This document shows, one piece after another, positions 17,927 through 26,946 of a stretch of DNA of 64,000 nucleotides. Where the stretch lies: positions 1,798,001 to 1,862,000 of the forward strand of contig NZ_AP028032.1 in assembly GCF_030296935.1 (NCBI RefSeq), in the 5' to 3' direction. The notes under the pieces are model-generated. The model made no database searches. It was not told the origin of the DNA and saw only the letters and a list, made by a program, of their open reading frames with translations. The position numbers and the translations under genes were made by a program. Numbering within the stretch: position 1 is the stretch's first letter; each line of letters starts with the position of its first letter. The stretch is from Coprobacter fastidiosus. Its GTDB lineage: Bacteria; Bacteroidota; Bacteroidia; Bacteroidales; Coprobacteraceae.

Positions 17927-19309
17927 CTATTCAGATCGTTCTACTTTTTGCTGCTCTTTCTGCTGTTGTTCTTGCATCAAATCATCTCCGAGATGAGTCG
18001 TAGCTTCTATAATTTCCCGATCACGTATTTCTTTGGCCTTACGGGCATATACTATCATACGCATAGACTGATCATAAGTAAGATAATTCCATATCCAATT
18101 CAACAACACGATTACCTTATTCCGAACACCTAAAATAGATCGTAAATGAACAACCAACCACATTATCCAAGCAAACCAACCTTGCATTTTCACCTTATTG
18201 AATTCGGCCACAGCCCGATTACGTCCCACGGTCGCCATAGAACCCAAATTTCGGTAATGGAAAGGTTTCATTTTCATTCCCTTTTCATACCGGACCAGAT
18301 TTTTTGCCAATAATTCTCCTTGCTGTATTGCGACTTGTGCCAACTGAGGATGTCCATTAGGGTATTTCTTATCGGTCAACTGAATACACTGATCGCCAAT
18401 CGCAAACACATTATTCAGCCCTATTACTTGATTATATTCATTCACTTTGATTCGGCCTCCTCTCCCTATTAAAGAAGAGTCCATATTTCTAATTGGCACG
18501 CCAGTTATTCCACTCACCCAAATAAACGTACGTGTTGCTATTGCACTACCGTCTTCAAGAACCACTTTATGATTACGATAATCTACTACTTTTTTATTTA
18601 ACAGAATATTCACGCCCATTTCCCGAAGAAACTGTTCTGCATGAGCAGAAGATTTTTCGGACATTCCTGCAAGCAGACGAGGTCCTGCCTCAATCAAGTA
18701 AACATGCATCAGATTACTGGACATATCGGGATAATCATTCGGTAATACAAATTTTTTCATTTCCGAAAGAACCCCGGCGACCTCCACCCCAGTAGCGCCT
18801 CCACCTACAACCACAACATTCAAAAGTTCCTGCTGCTCTTGTTTAGTCGCACAAGTAAGAGCCCGTTCAAAGTTCGCTAAAAGAGCATTTCTAAGGCCCA
18901 TTGCCTCAGACACATTTTTCATCGGTATCGCCTCTTCTTCAATATGTCGGTTGCCATAGAAATTAGTCGTCGTACCGGCTGCTAAAATAAGATAGTCATA
19001 TTCAATTTTTCCGATAGAAGTCTGAATTATATTTCTCTCGGGAAAGATCGCCCGGACCTCAGCCATACGGAAATAGAAATTTTTACGATGTTGAAATATC
19101 TTACGAAACGGGAAAGATATAGAAGTCGGTTCCATCCCGGCCGAAGCGACCTGATATATTAACGGCGGAAATTGGTGGTAATTATTTTTATCGATCAATA
19201 CGACCTGAAAATTCGATTTTTTCAACTTATTCGCCAATTTCAAGCCTCCGAATCCACCTCCCACAATAACGACACGTTTTTTATTATCTCTTACGATATT
19301 AAAACTCAT
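17927..19309 (-). CDS. ndh: Type II NADH:quinone oxidoreductase (NDH-2)
   Basis: 460 residues. An FAD-binding motif VIVGGGFGGLKLANKL (about 14-29) and an NADH-binding VVVGGGATGVEVAG (about 165-178) form the two-Rossmann fold, with NNVFAIGDQCIQ (about 299-310) contacting the flavin. The C-terminal third has amphipathic helices (GWFAWIMWLVVHL) for peripheral membrane attachment. It passes electrons from NADH to menaquinone without proton pumping. A promoter with TTG-N18-TACCTTTG stands 70-98 bases upstream. Confidence 0.93.
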   Translation of the reverse strand: MSFNIVRDNKKRVVIVGGGFGGLKLANKLKKSNFQVVLIDKNNYHQFPPLIYQVASAGMEPTSISFPFRKIFQHRKNFYFRMAEVRAIFPERNIIQTSIGKIEYDYLILAAGTTTNFYGNRHIEEEAIPMKNVSEAMGLRNALLANFERALTCATKQEQQELLNVVVVGGGATGVEVAGVLSEMKKFVLPNDYPDMSSNLMHVYLIEAGPRLLAGMSEKSSAHAEQFLREMGVNILLNKKVVDYRNHKVVLEDGSAIATRTFIWVSGITGVPIRNMDSSLIGRGGRIKVNEYNQVIGLNNVFAIGDQCIQLTDKKYPNGHPQLAQVAIQQGELLAKNLVRYEKGMKMKPFHYRNLGSMATVGRNRAVAEFNKVKMQGWFAWIMWLVVHLRSILGVRNKVIVLLNWIWNYLTYDQSMRMIVYARKAKEIRDREIIEATTHLGDDLMQEQQQKEQQKVERSE

Positions 19310-19378
19310 ATTCTCTCAATATTTATGATTATTTCCAGATACATACCATTGAAACCTCAGATGCTATCAGTAGCCAAA

Positions 19379-19407
19379 CAAAGGTACACAATTTTGCTTG
19401 AATACAA
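19379..19407 (-). promoter_or_regulatory. Promoter of ndh (and probably proC)
   Basis: Plus-strand CAAAGGTA (19379-19386) reads TACCTTTG on the minus strand, with TTG (19407-19405) 18 bases further upstream. Predicted leader about 64 bases. Confidence 0.7.
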
Positions 19408-19455
19408 TCCGATAGTAAAAATTTATTATTTGCTTCTATATTAATAATTAATTTC

Positions 19456-19478
19456 ATAATCATATCGAATATGATTAT
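19456..19478. promoter_or_regulatory. Perfect palindrome between divergent ndh and metalloprotease genes
   Basis: ATAATCATAT-CGA-ATATGATTAT, a 10-bp inverted repeat with a 3-bp centre, about 50 bases behind the ndh promoter and 56 before the rightward -7 box. No T tract and no gene ends here, so it looks like an operator rather than a terminator. Confidence 0.5.
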
Positions 19479-19533
19479 TATGTTTCTGCTTGAAAAAAAC
19501 TTTTAATGTACAGAAAGATAAAGAATAATAGTT

Positions 19534-19541
19534 TAATTTTG
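19534..19541 (+). promoter_or_regulatory. Promoter -7 box of the metalloprotease pair
   Basis: TAATTTTG matches TAnnTTTG, 60 bases before the start at 19602; no clear -33 TTG. Confidence 0.5.
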
Positions 19542-19601
19542 CTTTTGCATATTAATGGATAGCCTGTATTTCTTGACTCAAAATCAATAATCAACTATAT
19601 A

Positions 19602-22226
19602 ATGACAAAAGTAAACAAATTGTTGTTGATCCTGACATGCAGTTTTGCGTTCGGATTATATCAGCCGGAATGCTCGGCAGGTATTTTTAAGAAAAAGAAA
19701 AAAAATGAGGCGAACAAAGAAGCTGTTAAAGAAAAGAATGAATACGACAAATTCTTTTCTGAAAAGCATACGACTGTAAACGGCTTGATAAAGATGCACA
19801 AAATGAAAGGGAAACTGTATTTCGAACTCCCGATAAATCTTTTAAACCGCGATATGCTTTTAGGATCGACGGTCTCCGAGATTAGTGATAATACAAATGC
19901 AATTATCGGTTCTAAACCGACAGATCCGATTCATTTCCGATTTTCAAAAATGAATGATATTATCTGCATGAATCTTGTTCAATCAGAAAACATAAATTCC
20001 GATCAAGATGAAAATATTCAACGCTCCATTGCAAAAAGTAACATAGATGCGATATTAGAAACTTTCAAAATTTCGGTCTATACACCGGATAGCAGTGCAG
20101 TAGTATTTGACGTAACAGATTTTTTTGTAGGGGACAATAAGTTGATGACTCCATTCGACAAATATAGCGCCAATCTGAGTCGGGGCATGAGAAGATCAGA
20201 AATCTTTCAAAAAGATAAATCGAGTTTAGGAGAAATAAAAGCCTTTCCCGACAACGTTTTAATTCGTAGCAATCTGTCTTATACATATACCATTTCGGGT
20301 AGCCGCGGAACATCAGCAAAGGACATTCCGTTCACAGCATTGATGACTCGGTCTATCATTCTGTTGGAAGAAACCCCATATCGCCCCCGCATTACAGATA
20401 GCAGAATAGCCATATTTCCCGTACAAATAACCGATTATTCTGCAAAAGAGCAAAAAACCAAAAACATATATTATGCCTATCGATGGCGGCTCGAACCTTC
20501 GGATATGGAAGCTTACAAACGCGGAGAAAAAGTCGAACCTAAAAAACCGATTGTTTTTTATATAGACAACAACTTCCCGGAAAAATGGCGTAAATATATT
20601 AAAGAAGGTGTAAATCAATGGAACGAACTATTTTCGGAAATCGGATTTAAAGACGCCATCAAAGCCGTAGACTTTCCGGAAAATGATCCGGAATTTGATC
20701 CTGATAATATCAAATATTCCTGCATTCGCTATGCTCCGATTGCCATAGAAAATGCAATGGGTCCCTCATGGGTAGATCCGCGTAGCGGAGAAATTCTAAG
20801 TGCCTCGGTCTATTTATACCACGATGCAATAGAATTATTAAATAATTGGTTATTCATCCAAACATCTCAAGCTGATAAACGGGTGCGACATACGCTTATT
20901 CCGGACGAGATCATCGGAGACGGATTGCGTTATGTTATCTCACATGAAGTCGGACACTGTTTAGGTTTTATGCATAACATGAGTGCGTCTTCCGTAATTC
21001 CCGTCGATTCATTACGGTCTCCCTCATTTACACAAAAATACGGTACGACGACGTCTATCATGGACTACGCCCGATTCAACTATGTAGCACAGCCGGGAGA
21101 CATGGAGAGGGGAGTAAAATTAACTCCACCCCGTTTTGGAGAATATGACCGTTTTCTTGTCAAATGGAACTATACACCGTTACCTAACGCATCAACAGCT
21201 AAAGATGAATATAAGATAACATCTAAATGGATCTCAGAGTTATCCGGGAATCCTATATACCGTTACGGGAAACAGCAAGGACAGATTATCGATCCGAAAT
21301 CCCAGACAGAAGATTTAGGCGATAATGCAATGAAAGCGAGCGAATACGGCATAAAAAATTTAAAATACATTCTGGAAAATCTAAACAATTGGGTGGACAA
21401 AGAAGATCCCGATTATTCTTACCGAACTTCTATTTATAATGGAGTAATCATGCAGTATCTCACTTATTTAATGCATGTTTACGGTAATGTAGGCGGTATT
21501 TATTTAAATGAGAAACATGTAGGAGATAAGGTTGAAGCGGTGATGAGTGTGCCTGCCGAGAAACAAAAAGCTGCCGTAAAATTCCTGTTAGACCAAATAT
21601 CCTCTATGGACTGGATCAATAACAAAGAACTGATGAAAGAAATATCCCTGATGGGGTCTTCTGCAGATTTGTTGAGAAATGAAGTTATGAAAGCTGTTAT
21701 CGCCTCTCCGAATAAAGTAGAATTATCCGCACTCAAAGCAGAGAAAAACGCTTATACTGTAACAGACTGTTTAGAAGATGTTTATCAATATGTATGGAAA
21801 CCTACCTTATCCGGCGAAAAACTATCCGAGAATCAAATAAAAATGCAAAATCTTTTTGTGAAATATGTAGGAATCGGCGCCGGAATAAAAATCGGGAAAG
21901 AAGCCAAAACAAAATCTTTGTCAGGAGAAGGATTCATCGGTATTCCAGATTTCTTGAGAGGGTCATCTCCAATAGCCCACAGCTCTTTCTGTTCATGTCG
22001 TCCGGATGCATCCAAACATGTGGAAAATGTTTCTTTGAATCCGGTTGCCGGATACGAACCGTCATCGGCAACTTACTTTATTGCTCGCCCGCAAGATGGA
22101 TTATATTACGGCTATTTGCTTAAAATACGGAATATTTTGAAAGGGAAAATAAATCATCCAGACAAAAATACCCGGTTGCACTACCAGTTGTTATTGCATA
22201 ATCTTGATAATTCATTGAAGTTATAA
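19602..22226 (+). CDS. Secreted zinc-dependent metalloprotease, DUF5117/DUF5118/DUF4953 type (catalytic motif intact)
   Basis: 874 residues. The signal peptide runs to about ECSAG (29), followed by a run of Lys. The expected order is a DUF5118-like segment (about 45-95), a DUF5117 domain (about 95-310) and the DUF4953 metalloprotease domain (about 320-720). The zinc motif HEVGHCLGFMH is at 448-458 (His448, Glu449, His452, His458) and a metzincin-like Met-turn SIMDYARF follows at Met487. The family is a large Bacteroidota group of gluzincin/metzincin-like proteases with poorly known substrates. Five bases separate it from a paralogue of equal length that lacks these residues. It is predicted to act in the periplasm or at the outer membrane; no lipobox is evident. 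Confidence 0.92.
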   Translation: MTKVNKLLLILTCSFAFGLYQPECSAGIFKKKKKNEANKEAVKEKNEYDKFFSEKHTTVNGLIKMHKMKGKLYFELPINLLNRDMLLGSTVSEISDNTNAIIGSKPTDPIHFRFSKMNDIICMNLVQSENINSDQDENIQRSIAKSNIDAILETFKISVYTPDSSAVVFDVTDFFVGDNKLMTPFDKYSANLSRGMRRSEIFQKDKSSLGEIKAFPDNVLIRSNLSYTYTISGSRGTSAKDIPFTALMTRSIILLEETPYRPRITDSRIAIFPVQITDYSAKEQKTKNIYYAYRWRLEPSDMEAYKRGEKVEPKKPIVFYIDNNFPEKWRKYIKEGVNQWNELFSEIGFKDAIKAVDFPENDPEFDPDNIKYSCIRYAPIAIENAMGPSWVDPRSGEILSASVYLYHDAIELLNNWLFIQTSQADKRVRHTLIPDEIIGDGLRYVISHEVGHCLGFMHNMSASSVIPVDSLRSPSFTQKYGTTTSIMDYARFNYVAQPGDMERGVKLTPPRFGEYDRFLVKWNYTPLPNASTAKDEYKITSKWISELSGNPIYRYGKQQGQIIDPKSQTEDLGDNAMKASEYGIKNLKYILENLNNWVDKEDPDYSYRTSIYNGVIMQYLTYLMHVYGNVGGIYLNEKHVGDKVEAVMSVPAEKQKAAVKFLLDQISSMDWINNKELMKEISLMGSSADLLRNEVMKAVIASPNKVELSALKAEKNAYTVTDCLEDVYQYVWKPTLSGEKLSENQIKMQNLFVKYVGIGAGIKIGKEAKTKSLSGEGFIGIPDFLRGSSPIAHSSFCSCRPDASKHVENVSLNPVAGYEPSSATYFIARPQDGLYYGYLLKIRNILKGKINHPDKNTRLHYQLLLHNLDNSLKL

Positions 22227-22231
22227 GGAGT

Positions 22232-24853
22232 TTGAAAATGAACAATATAAAACTAATCATAATATTAATATATCTTTTCACCGCCGCAGGAATGCCTGAT
22301 GCCTCTGCTCGTAAAAAGAAGAATAAACAAAGTGCAAAAACAGAAGAGGTAAAAGATATCTCAAAATACGAGAAACTGTTCAAAGATAAAAAACATATTC
22401 AGGCAAAGGGGCTCTTCACCATGCATTTGGCAGAGGGAAAAGTCTATATGGAGGTTACTGTCGGTACGCTCGGACAACGAATGCTGATGGGATCGACGGT
22501 AGAAAAAATCAGCGATCCATTAGAATCCTCCGTAGGAGCTCAGCCGATGCCTCCTATACAAGTCATTTTCGAAAAATCGGATTTCCTCATCAATATTTGT
22601 AAAATCAATGAGAAAATTAAAATTTTCGATAAAGAGAAAAAAGGCCAGTCCGCAATTGCTAAAAGTCAGATTGGAGCGGTCATTGCATCTTTCCCGATTG
22701 CAGCATACTCCCCGGACAGTTCAGCTATAGTATTTGAAGCAACATCATTTTTCATCAACGATGATAAGTCTCTCGATCCCTTAGACCCTAAAGCCTATAA
22801 TAGTCTGGAAGGATATGTAAAAAGAACCGGAACATTTAAACGCAACAGATCTCAAATCGCAAGCGTAGAAGCCTATCCGGATAATGCATCGGTAACAAGT
22901 TGCTTAAGTTATTCTGTTTCTCTTTCTCTATTCGGAATTTTTAAAATGGTAGAAGACAAACCTTTGACAGCCTTAGTAAAACGAACTTTCCTGAAACTTC
23001 CGGATGAAGGATTCATATCTCGCGAAGCAGATGCCCGAGTCGGGACTGCTTACTCTCAATATATTGAATTTTCAGGAGACCAGCAAGGCTCAAGAAACAG
23101 GTACTATGCCAACCGCTGGCGATTAGAACCTAAAGATAAAGATGCTTTCCTATCTGGAAAACTCTCTGAACCACAAAAACCTATAGTTTTTTACGTAGAT
23201 AATACTTTCCCTGAAAAATGGCAGGAATATATCTCTCGCAGCGTAGCGCAATGGAATAAAGCGTTTGAGAAAATCGGATATAAAGATGCTATCCGTACAA
23301 AAATATATCCGCAAAATGATTCAACTTTCAACGACACGAATTTGAAATATTCTTGTATTCGTTATGTCATTTCTCCATCCGAAGGAATCAATGATAATGT
23401 ATGGACCGATCCTCGCACCGGAGAAATTATCAGTGCAAATATTTATATTTGTCATAATCTCCCGATGCAAATTCAGAGAGATCGGCTATTACAAACCGCA
23501 GCTTACGACAAAAGTGCTCGTACGTTGACTTTGAACGAAGAAGATTTTGGAAAAGCATTTGTCTCCATGCTGATGCGTAACATAGGTCACTGCCTGGGCC
23601 TGACCGACAATTTGGCCGGATCGGCAGCATATTCTACCGACTCTCTGCGTTCTGCCGGTTTCACAAAAGAAAAAGGCCTCAGCTCATCGGTAATGGACGA
23701 TCTGACATTCAACTATCTGCTATCTGCCGATCATTATAAAAAAGGGGACTCATGGTGTCAGGAGTCGATCGGAGAATATGATTATTGGGCTATACGATGG
23801 CTATACGGATCTTTTTCTAATGCTGATACTCCTGAAAAAGAATCTGCTATGCTGAAAAAACTGGTATCGGAGAAATCAGGAAATCCGGTTTACATGTACG
23901 GGAAACGACAAAACAGAAGAGCTTTTTACGATCCTCGATCTATGTCAAGAGATTTAGGAAACAATGCCGTTGAATCTGTGGGGTTTGCCTTTAAAAATTT
24001 GTCCGAAGTAATTGCCGGCATGAATAATTGGATCGACAAACAGGATTATGACTATTCTTTCCGAAAAGTAATTTACGGATATATAATCAATCAAGTATAT
24101 GATTATATGATACATGTTTTTCAAAATGTAGGAGGAATTTATATAAATGAAAAATATGCAGGAGATCCGAACCCTACATATCAATCCGTACCGAAAGAGA
24201 TTCAAAAAAATTCGTTACTATGGATCATGCAACAAATCGAGGATTTAACTTGGTTAGACAATTCCGATTTAATTAAAAATTGCGGCCTTGAAAGTAACAT
24301 TAGCAATTTTGCACAAAACTATTTCGGGAACTTTATTTTCGTACAACTAAATGCAATGGCATTGAGCGAAAGCAAATCAGATGATCCTTATACACAACTC
24401 GAAGCTGCTCGTGATGTAATGAATTTTTTAATGAAAGAATCTAATGCCGGAAAAATACCGAGTGACAACAAAATATCGTTGCAAAGCATGTTTGTAGATA
24501 ATCTGATCCGATGGTCCAATTTGACAGGAAAAGTTTCCGAAACTTCATCTTCTTTCTCTTCAATATTAAGTTTGGCATTAAAAGATACAAATAAGAAAAA
24601 CGTATTGCAATATTACGATTATATTCGAAAATATCCGGAACTTATAAATTCCACAACAGAGAATGAAGGAATGTCGGCAATGCAAAGCGTCCGCTTTAAT
24701 GTCCTCCCGGAGCGCTCACATGAATGGTATGGAATGTTGCTTAATTTTAAATCATCTCTTCGAAATGCTGCGAATAAAGCTCCGACAGAAGAATTGAAAA
24801 ATACTTACTTATACCAAATCTATAAAATAGATAAAGCTTTAAGTAAAGATTAA
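22232..24853 (+). CDS. Metalloprotease paralogue with destroyed zinc-binding motif (probable pseudoenzyme)
   Basis: 873 residues, signal peptide to about DASAR, same domain order and length as its upstream neighbour, and clearly homologous along its length (WRLEPKDKDAF, FYVDNTFPEKWQEYI, TDPRTGEIISANIYI). At the active site the neighbour's HEVGHCLGFMH is RNIGHCLGLTD: His449 and Glu450 positions are Arg and Asn, only His453 survives, and the third ligand is Asp459. The Met-turn is retained (SVMDDLTFN). The frame is intact and long, so it is not a decaying pseudogene; a binding, inhibitory or chaperone role for the active partner is an inference. It follows the active gene by five bases, so they are co-expressed. 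Confidence 0.9.
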   Translation: MKMNNIKLIIILIYLFTAAGMPDASARKKKNKQSAKTEEVKDISKYEKLFKDKKHIQAKGLFTMHLAEGKVYMEVTVGTLGQRMLMGSTVEKISDPLESSVGAQPMPPIQVIFEKSDFLINICKINEKIKIFDKEKKGQSAIAKSQIGAVIASFPIAAYSPDSSAIVFEATSFFINDDKSLDPLDPKAYNSLEGYVKRTGTFKRNRSQIASVEAYPDNASVTSCLSYSVSLSLFGIFKMVEDKPLTALVKRTFLKLPDEGFISREADARVGTAYSQYIEFSGDQQGSRNRYYANRWRLEPKDKDAFLSGKLSEPQKPIVFYVDNTFPEKWQEYISRSVAQWNKAFEKIGYKDAIRTKIYPQNDSTFNDTNLKYSCIRYVISPSEGINDNVWTDPRTGEIISANIYICHNLPMQIQRDRLLQTAAYDKSARTLTLNEEDFGKAFVSMLMRNIGHCLGLTDNLAGSAAYSTDSLRSAGFTKEKGLSSSVMDDLTFNYLLSADHYKKGDSWCQESIGEYDYWAIRWLYGSFSNADTPEKESAMLKKLVSEKSGNPVYMYGKRQNRRAFYDPRSMSRDLGNNAVESVGFAFKNLSEVIAGMNNWIDKQDYDYSFRKVIYGYIINQVYDYMIHVFQNVGGIYINEKYAGDPNPTYQSVPKEIQKNSLLWIMQQIEDLTWLDNSDLIKNCGLESNISNFAQNYFGNFIFVQLNAMALSESKSDDPYTQLEAARDVMNFLMKESNAGKIPSDNKISLQSMFVDNLIRWSNLTGKVSETSSSFSSILSLALKDTNKKNVLQYYDYIRKYPELINSTTENEGMSAMQSVRFNVLPERSHEWYGMLLNFKSSLRNAANKAPTEELKNTYLYQIYKIDKALSKD

Positions 24854-24871
24854 AAAACTGTTGTTACATAA

Positions 24872-24915
24872 AAATCCCTGATTTAGGACGGTTACCAAAT
24901 CAGGGATTTATTTTT
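24872..24915. terminator. Bidirectional terminator between metalloprotease pair and argB
   Basis: AAATCCCTGATTT (24872-24884) pairs exactly with AAATCAGGGATTT (24897-24909), followed by ATTTTT on the plus strand and TTTTT on the minus side. Genes converge on it. Confidence 0.85.
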
Positions 24916-24941
24916 CATACCTGTTCCGATTTTATCGAATA

Positions 24942-25712
24942 TCACTTTACAATACGTGTTCCCGTATCGGATAATATTGCCGAAGCTTGAGTAATAACGA
25001 CCTCTTTAACTCCGGCATCAATCGCCTGAAAAGCATTTTCGAGTTTAGGAATCATTCCACCCTGAACAATCCCGTCTTGCACATATTGTTCGAACTGCAC
25101 TCTATTAATAACCGGAATCACGCTATCATCATCATTTTCATCTTTCAAAACCCCTCTCTTCTCGAAACAGAAAACCAAAGTCACATCAAAATACGCAGCA
25201 AGAGCCTTTGCGGCTTCTCCGGCAATAGTATCGGCATTCGTATTCAATAATTGACCCTTTCCGTCATGCGTAAGCGGAGCTAAAACCGGCACGACTCCCG
25301 TACGAATCAACGTAGCCAGCATATCGCCCCGTACTTTCTTTACATCCCCGACAAAACCGTAATCCACTTCTTTTACAGGGCGCTTTTCAGATCTGATAAT
25401 ATCCATATCCGCACCGGTCATTCCCAGTGCATTTACAGACAAAGACTGCAATCCCGCAACAATATTCTTACTCACCAAGCCTCCGTAAACCATCGTTACG
25501 ACTTTTAACGTCTCCGCATCCGTAACTCGTCGGCCATTTACCATTACGCTTTCAAGCCCCAACTGAGCAGCAACTTTAGTCGCTGAACGTCCTCCTCCAT
25601 GTACCAAAACTTTATGTCCGGGAATTTGAGCAAAAGTTTTTAACAGACTCTGTAAAGTATCGGGTTCTTCTACAATTTTACCCCCGACTTTTATCAATGT
25701 CAATTTTTCCAT
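24942..25712 (-). CDS. argB: Acetylglutamate kinase family (likely N-succinylglutamate kinase)
   Basis: 256 residues of the amino-acid kinase fold. N-terminal LIKVGGKIVE, the VHGGGRSATKVAAQLGLE substrate loop (about 38-55), a central NTNADTIAGEAAKAL (about 152-166) and the C-terminal GGMIPKLENA (about 218-227). It catalyses the second step of arginine synthesis. In Bacteroides the pathway runs through succinylated intermediates, and the B. thetaiotaomicron ArgB orthologue has been described as N-succinylglutamate kinase, so that substrate is likely here. It begins 3 bases after prfB ends, in one operon. The M20 peptidase at 28948 may act later in the same pathway. Confidence 0.92.
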   Translation of the reverse strand: MEKLTLIKVGGKIVEEPDTLQSLLKTFAQIPGHKVLVHGGGRSATKVAAQLGLESVMVNGRRVTDAETLKVVTMVYGGLVSKNIVAGLQSLSVNALGMTGADMDIIRSEKRPVKEVDYGFVGDVKKVRGDMLATLIRTGVVPVLAPLTHDGKGQLLNTNADTIAGEAAKALAAYFDVTLVFCFEKRGVLKDENDDDSVIPVINRVQFEQYVQDGIVQGGMIPKLENAFQAIDAGVKEVVITQASAILSDTGTRIVK

Positions 25713-25715
25713 TTT

Positions 25716-26832
25716 CTAAACATTTTCTCCACCGAATTCCATTAAATAAGCTTTTATAAAAGCATCGATATTCCCATCCATTACCCCTTGTACATCGGAA
25801 GTTTGATAATTGGTTCTGTGATCTTTAACCCGTCTGTCATCAAACACATAACTGCGTATTTGCGATCCCCATTCGATCTTTTTCTTTCCGGCCTCGATCT
25901 TTTCCTGTTCCGCCATACGGTGCTTCAGTTCTTTATCATATAAGATAGACCGCAGTTGGCGCAAAGCATTTTCCTTATTTTTCGGTTGGTCTCGAGTCTC
26001 GGTATTTTCGATCAAGATCTCCTCTTCTTCTCCGGTATAAGGATCTTTATATTGATACCGTAAACGCACACCGGATTCAACTTTATTTACATTTTGTCCT
26101 CCAGCACCTCCCGAACGGAATGTATCCCACGAGATGCAAGCCTGACTGATCTCTACTTCGATAGTATCATCGACCAAAGGTGTTACAAAAGCCGAGGCAA
26201 ACGATGTCATACGTTTACCTTGAGCATTAAAGGGTGAAACACGCACTAAACGATGCACTCCGTTCTCACTCTTTAAATATCCATATACATAATCTCCTTC
26301 GATCTGTATCGTAACACTCTTAATTCCGGCTTCATCTCCCTCGAGCAGATTCGAAATCGAGGCTTTATAGCCATGAGACTCACACCAGCGCAAATACATA
26401 CGCATCAACATAGAAGCCCAATCCTGACTTTCCGTTCCTCCTGCACCTGAATTGATTTTCAGAACAGCCCCCAATTTATCTTCTTCTCTACGAAGCATAT
26501 TCCGCAATTCAAGATTTTCAATCAGAGTGATCGTCCTTGCATAAATCTCATCCAACTCTGATTCTGTAATCACCTCTTCCTTTACAAAATCAAAAGCAAT
26601 TTTCAATTCGTCCACTGATTTTGCGACCTCATCATAACTTTCTATCCAGAATTTAAGATCTTTCACTTTTTTCATCTGGACTTCGGCTTTTTTTCGGTCA
26701 TCCCAAAAATCCGGGACATGAGTTCTCAGTTCTTCCTCTTCGACCTGAATCAATTTCGCATCGATGTCAAAGATACCTCCTCAACGCCAACTTGCGTTCT
26801 TCCGTCTCTTTTAGTTGTTCTGTCGTAATCAT
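25716..26832 (-). CDS. prfB: Peptide chain release factor 2, made by programmed +1 frameshift
   Basis: Reads UGA/UAA stop codons. Translation starts at the ATG at 26832 and runs 21 codons to CTT; the next codon is TGA (26769-26767). Slipping +1 at CTT-T reads GAC and continues in the frame that ends at 25716, for a product of about 371 residues, the normal RF2 size. The junction protein reads LRRYLDIDAKLIQVEEE, as in other RF2s. Downstream, GGQ is present in SGGAGGQNVNKVES and the class motif lies before it. Only the shifted product has a complete N-terminal domain, so an internal start at 26753 would be wrong. argB follows by 3 bases. Confidence 0.96.
26766..26781 (-). promoter_or_regulatory. 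RF2 recoding site
   Basis: On the minus strand AGGAGG-TAT-CTT-TGA-C: an internal Shine-Dalgarno-like AGGAGG three bases before the CTT slippery codon and an in-frame TGA followed by C. It differs from the E. coli site by one base. RF2 shortage lets the ribosome slip and makes more RF2 (known autoregulation). Confidence 0.95.
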
Positions 26833-26841
26833 TTCTTAACT

Positions 26842-26849
26842 CAAATATA
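26842..26849 (-). promoter_or_regulatory. Possible prfB promoter -7 box
   Basis: Plus-strand CAAATATA reads TATATTTG on the minus strand, but only 10 bases before the prfB ATG, which would leave an almost leaderless mRNA. No matched -33 box; weak evidence. Confidence 0.3.
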
Positions 26850-26865
26850 TTAACCAAATTAAAGT

Positions 26866-26917
26866 ACGCCGTACTGCGCAAGTTTCATAATACAATCGAC
26901 TTCACGCAACACGGCGT
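26866..26917 (-). terminator. Hairpin after the long-chain acyl-CoA ligase gene
   Basis: ACGCCGTACTGCG (26866-26878) pairs with CGCAACACGGCGT (26905-26917) apart from two central positions. It lies 29 bases past the ligase stop and before prfB. The T tract that should follow is poor (ACTTTAATTT), so termination is likely but not certain. Confidence 0.45.
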
Positions 26918-26946
26918 TTACAAATTACTGCTTCAATAAGCAACTA

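Noticed and set aside
22232-24853. Calling the second metalloprotease a pseudogene
   Set aside because: The frame is intact for 873 codons, the signal peptide and most conserved blocks remain, and changes are focused on the catalytic motif, so a maintained pseudoenzyme is more likely.
25716-26753. RF2 starting at the Met at 26753
   Set aside because: The CTT-TGA-C recoding site and an upstream ATG at 26832 give the full-size protein, so the shorter start would lose the conserved N-terminus.
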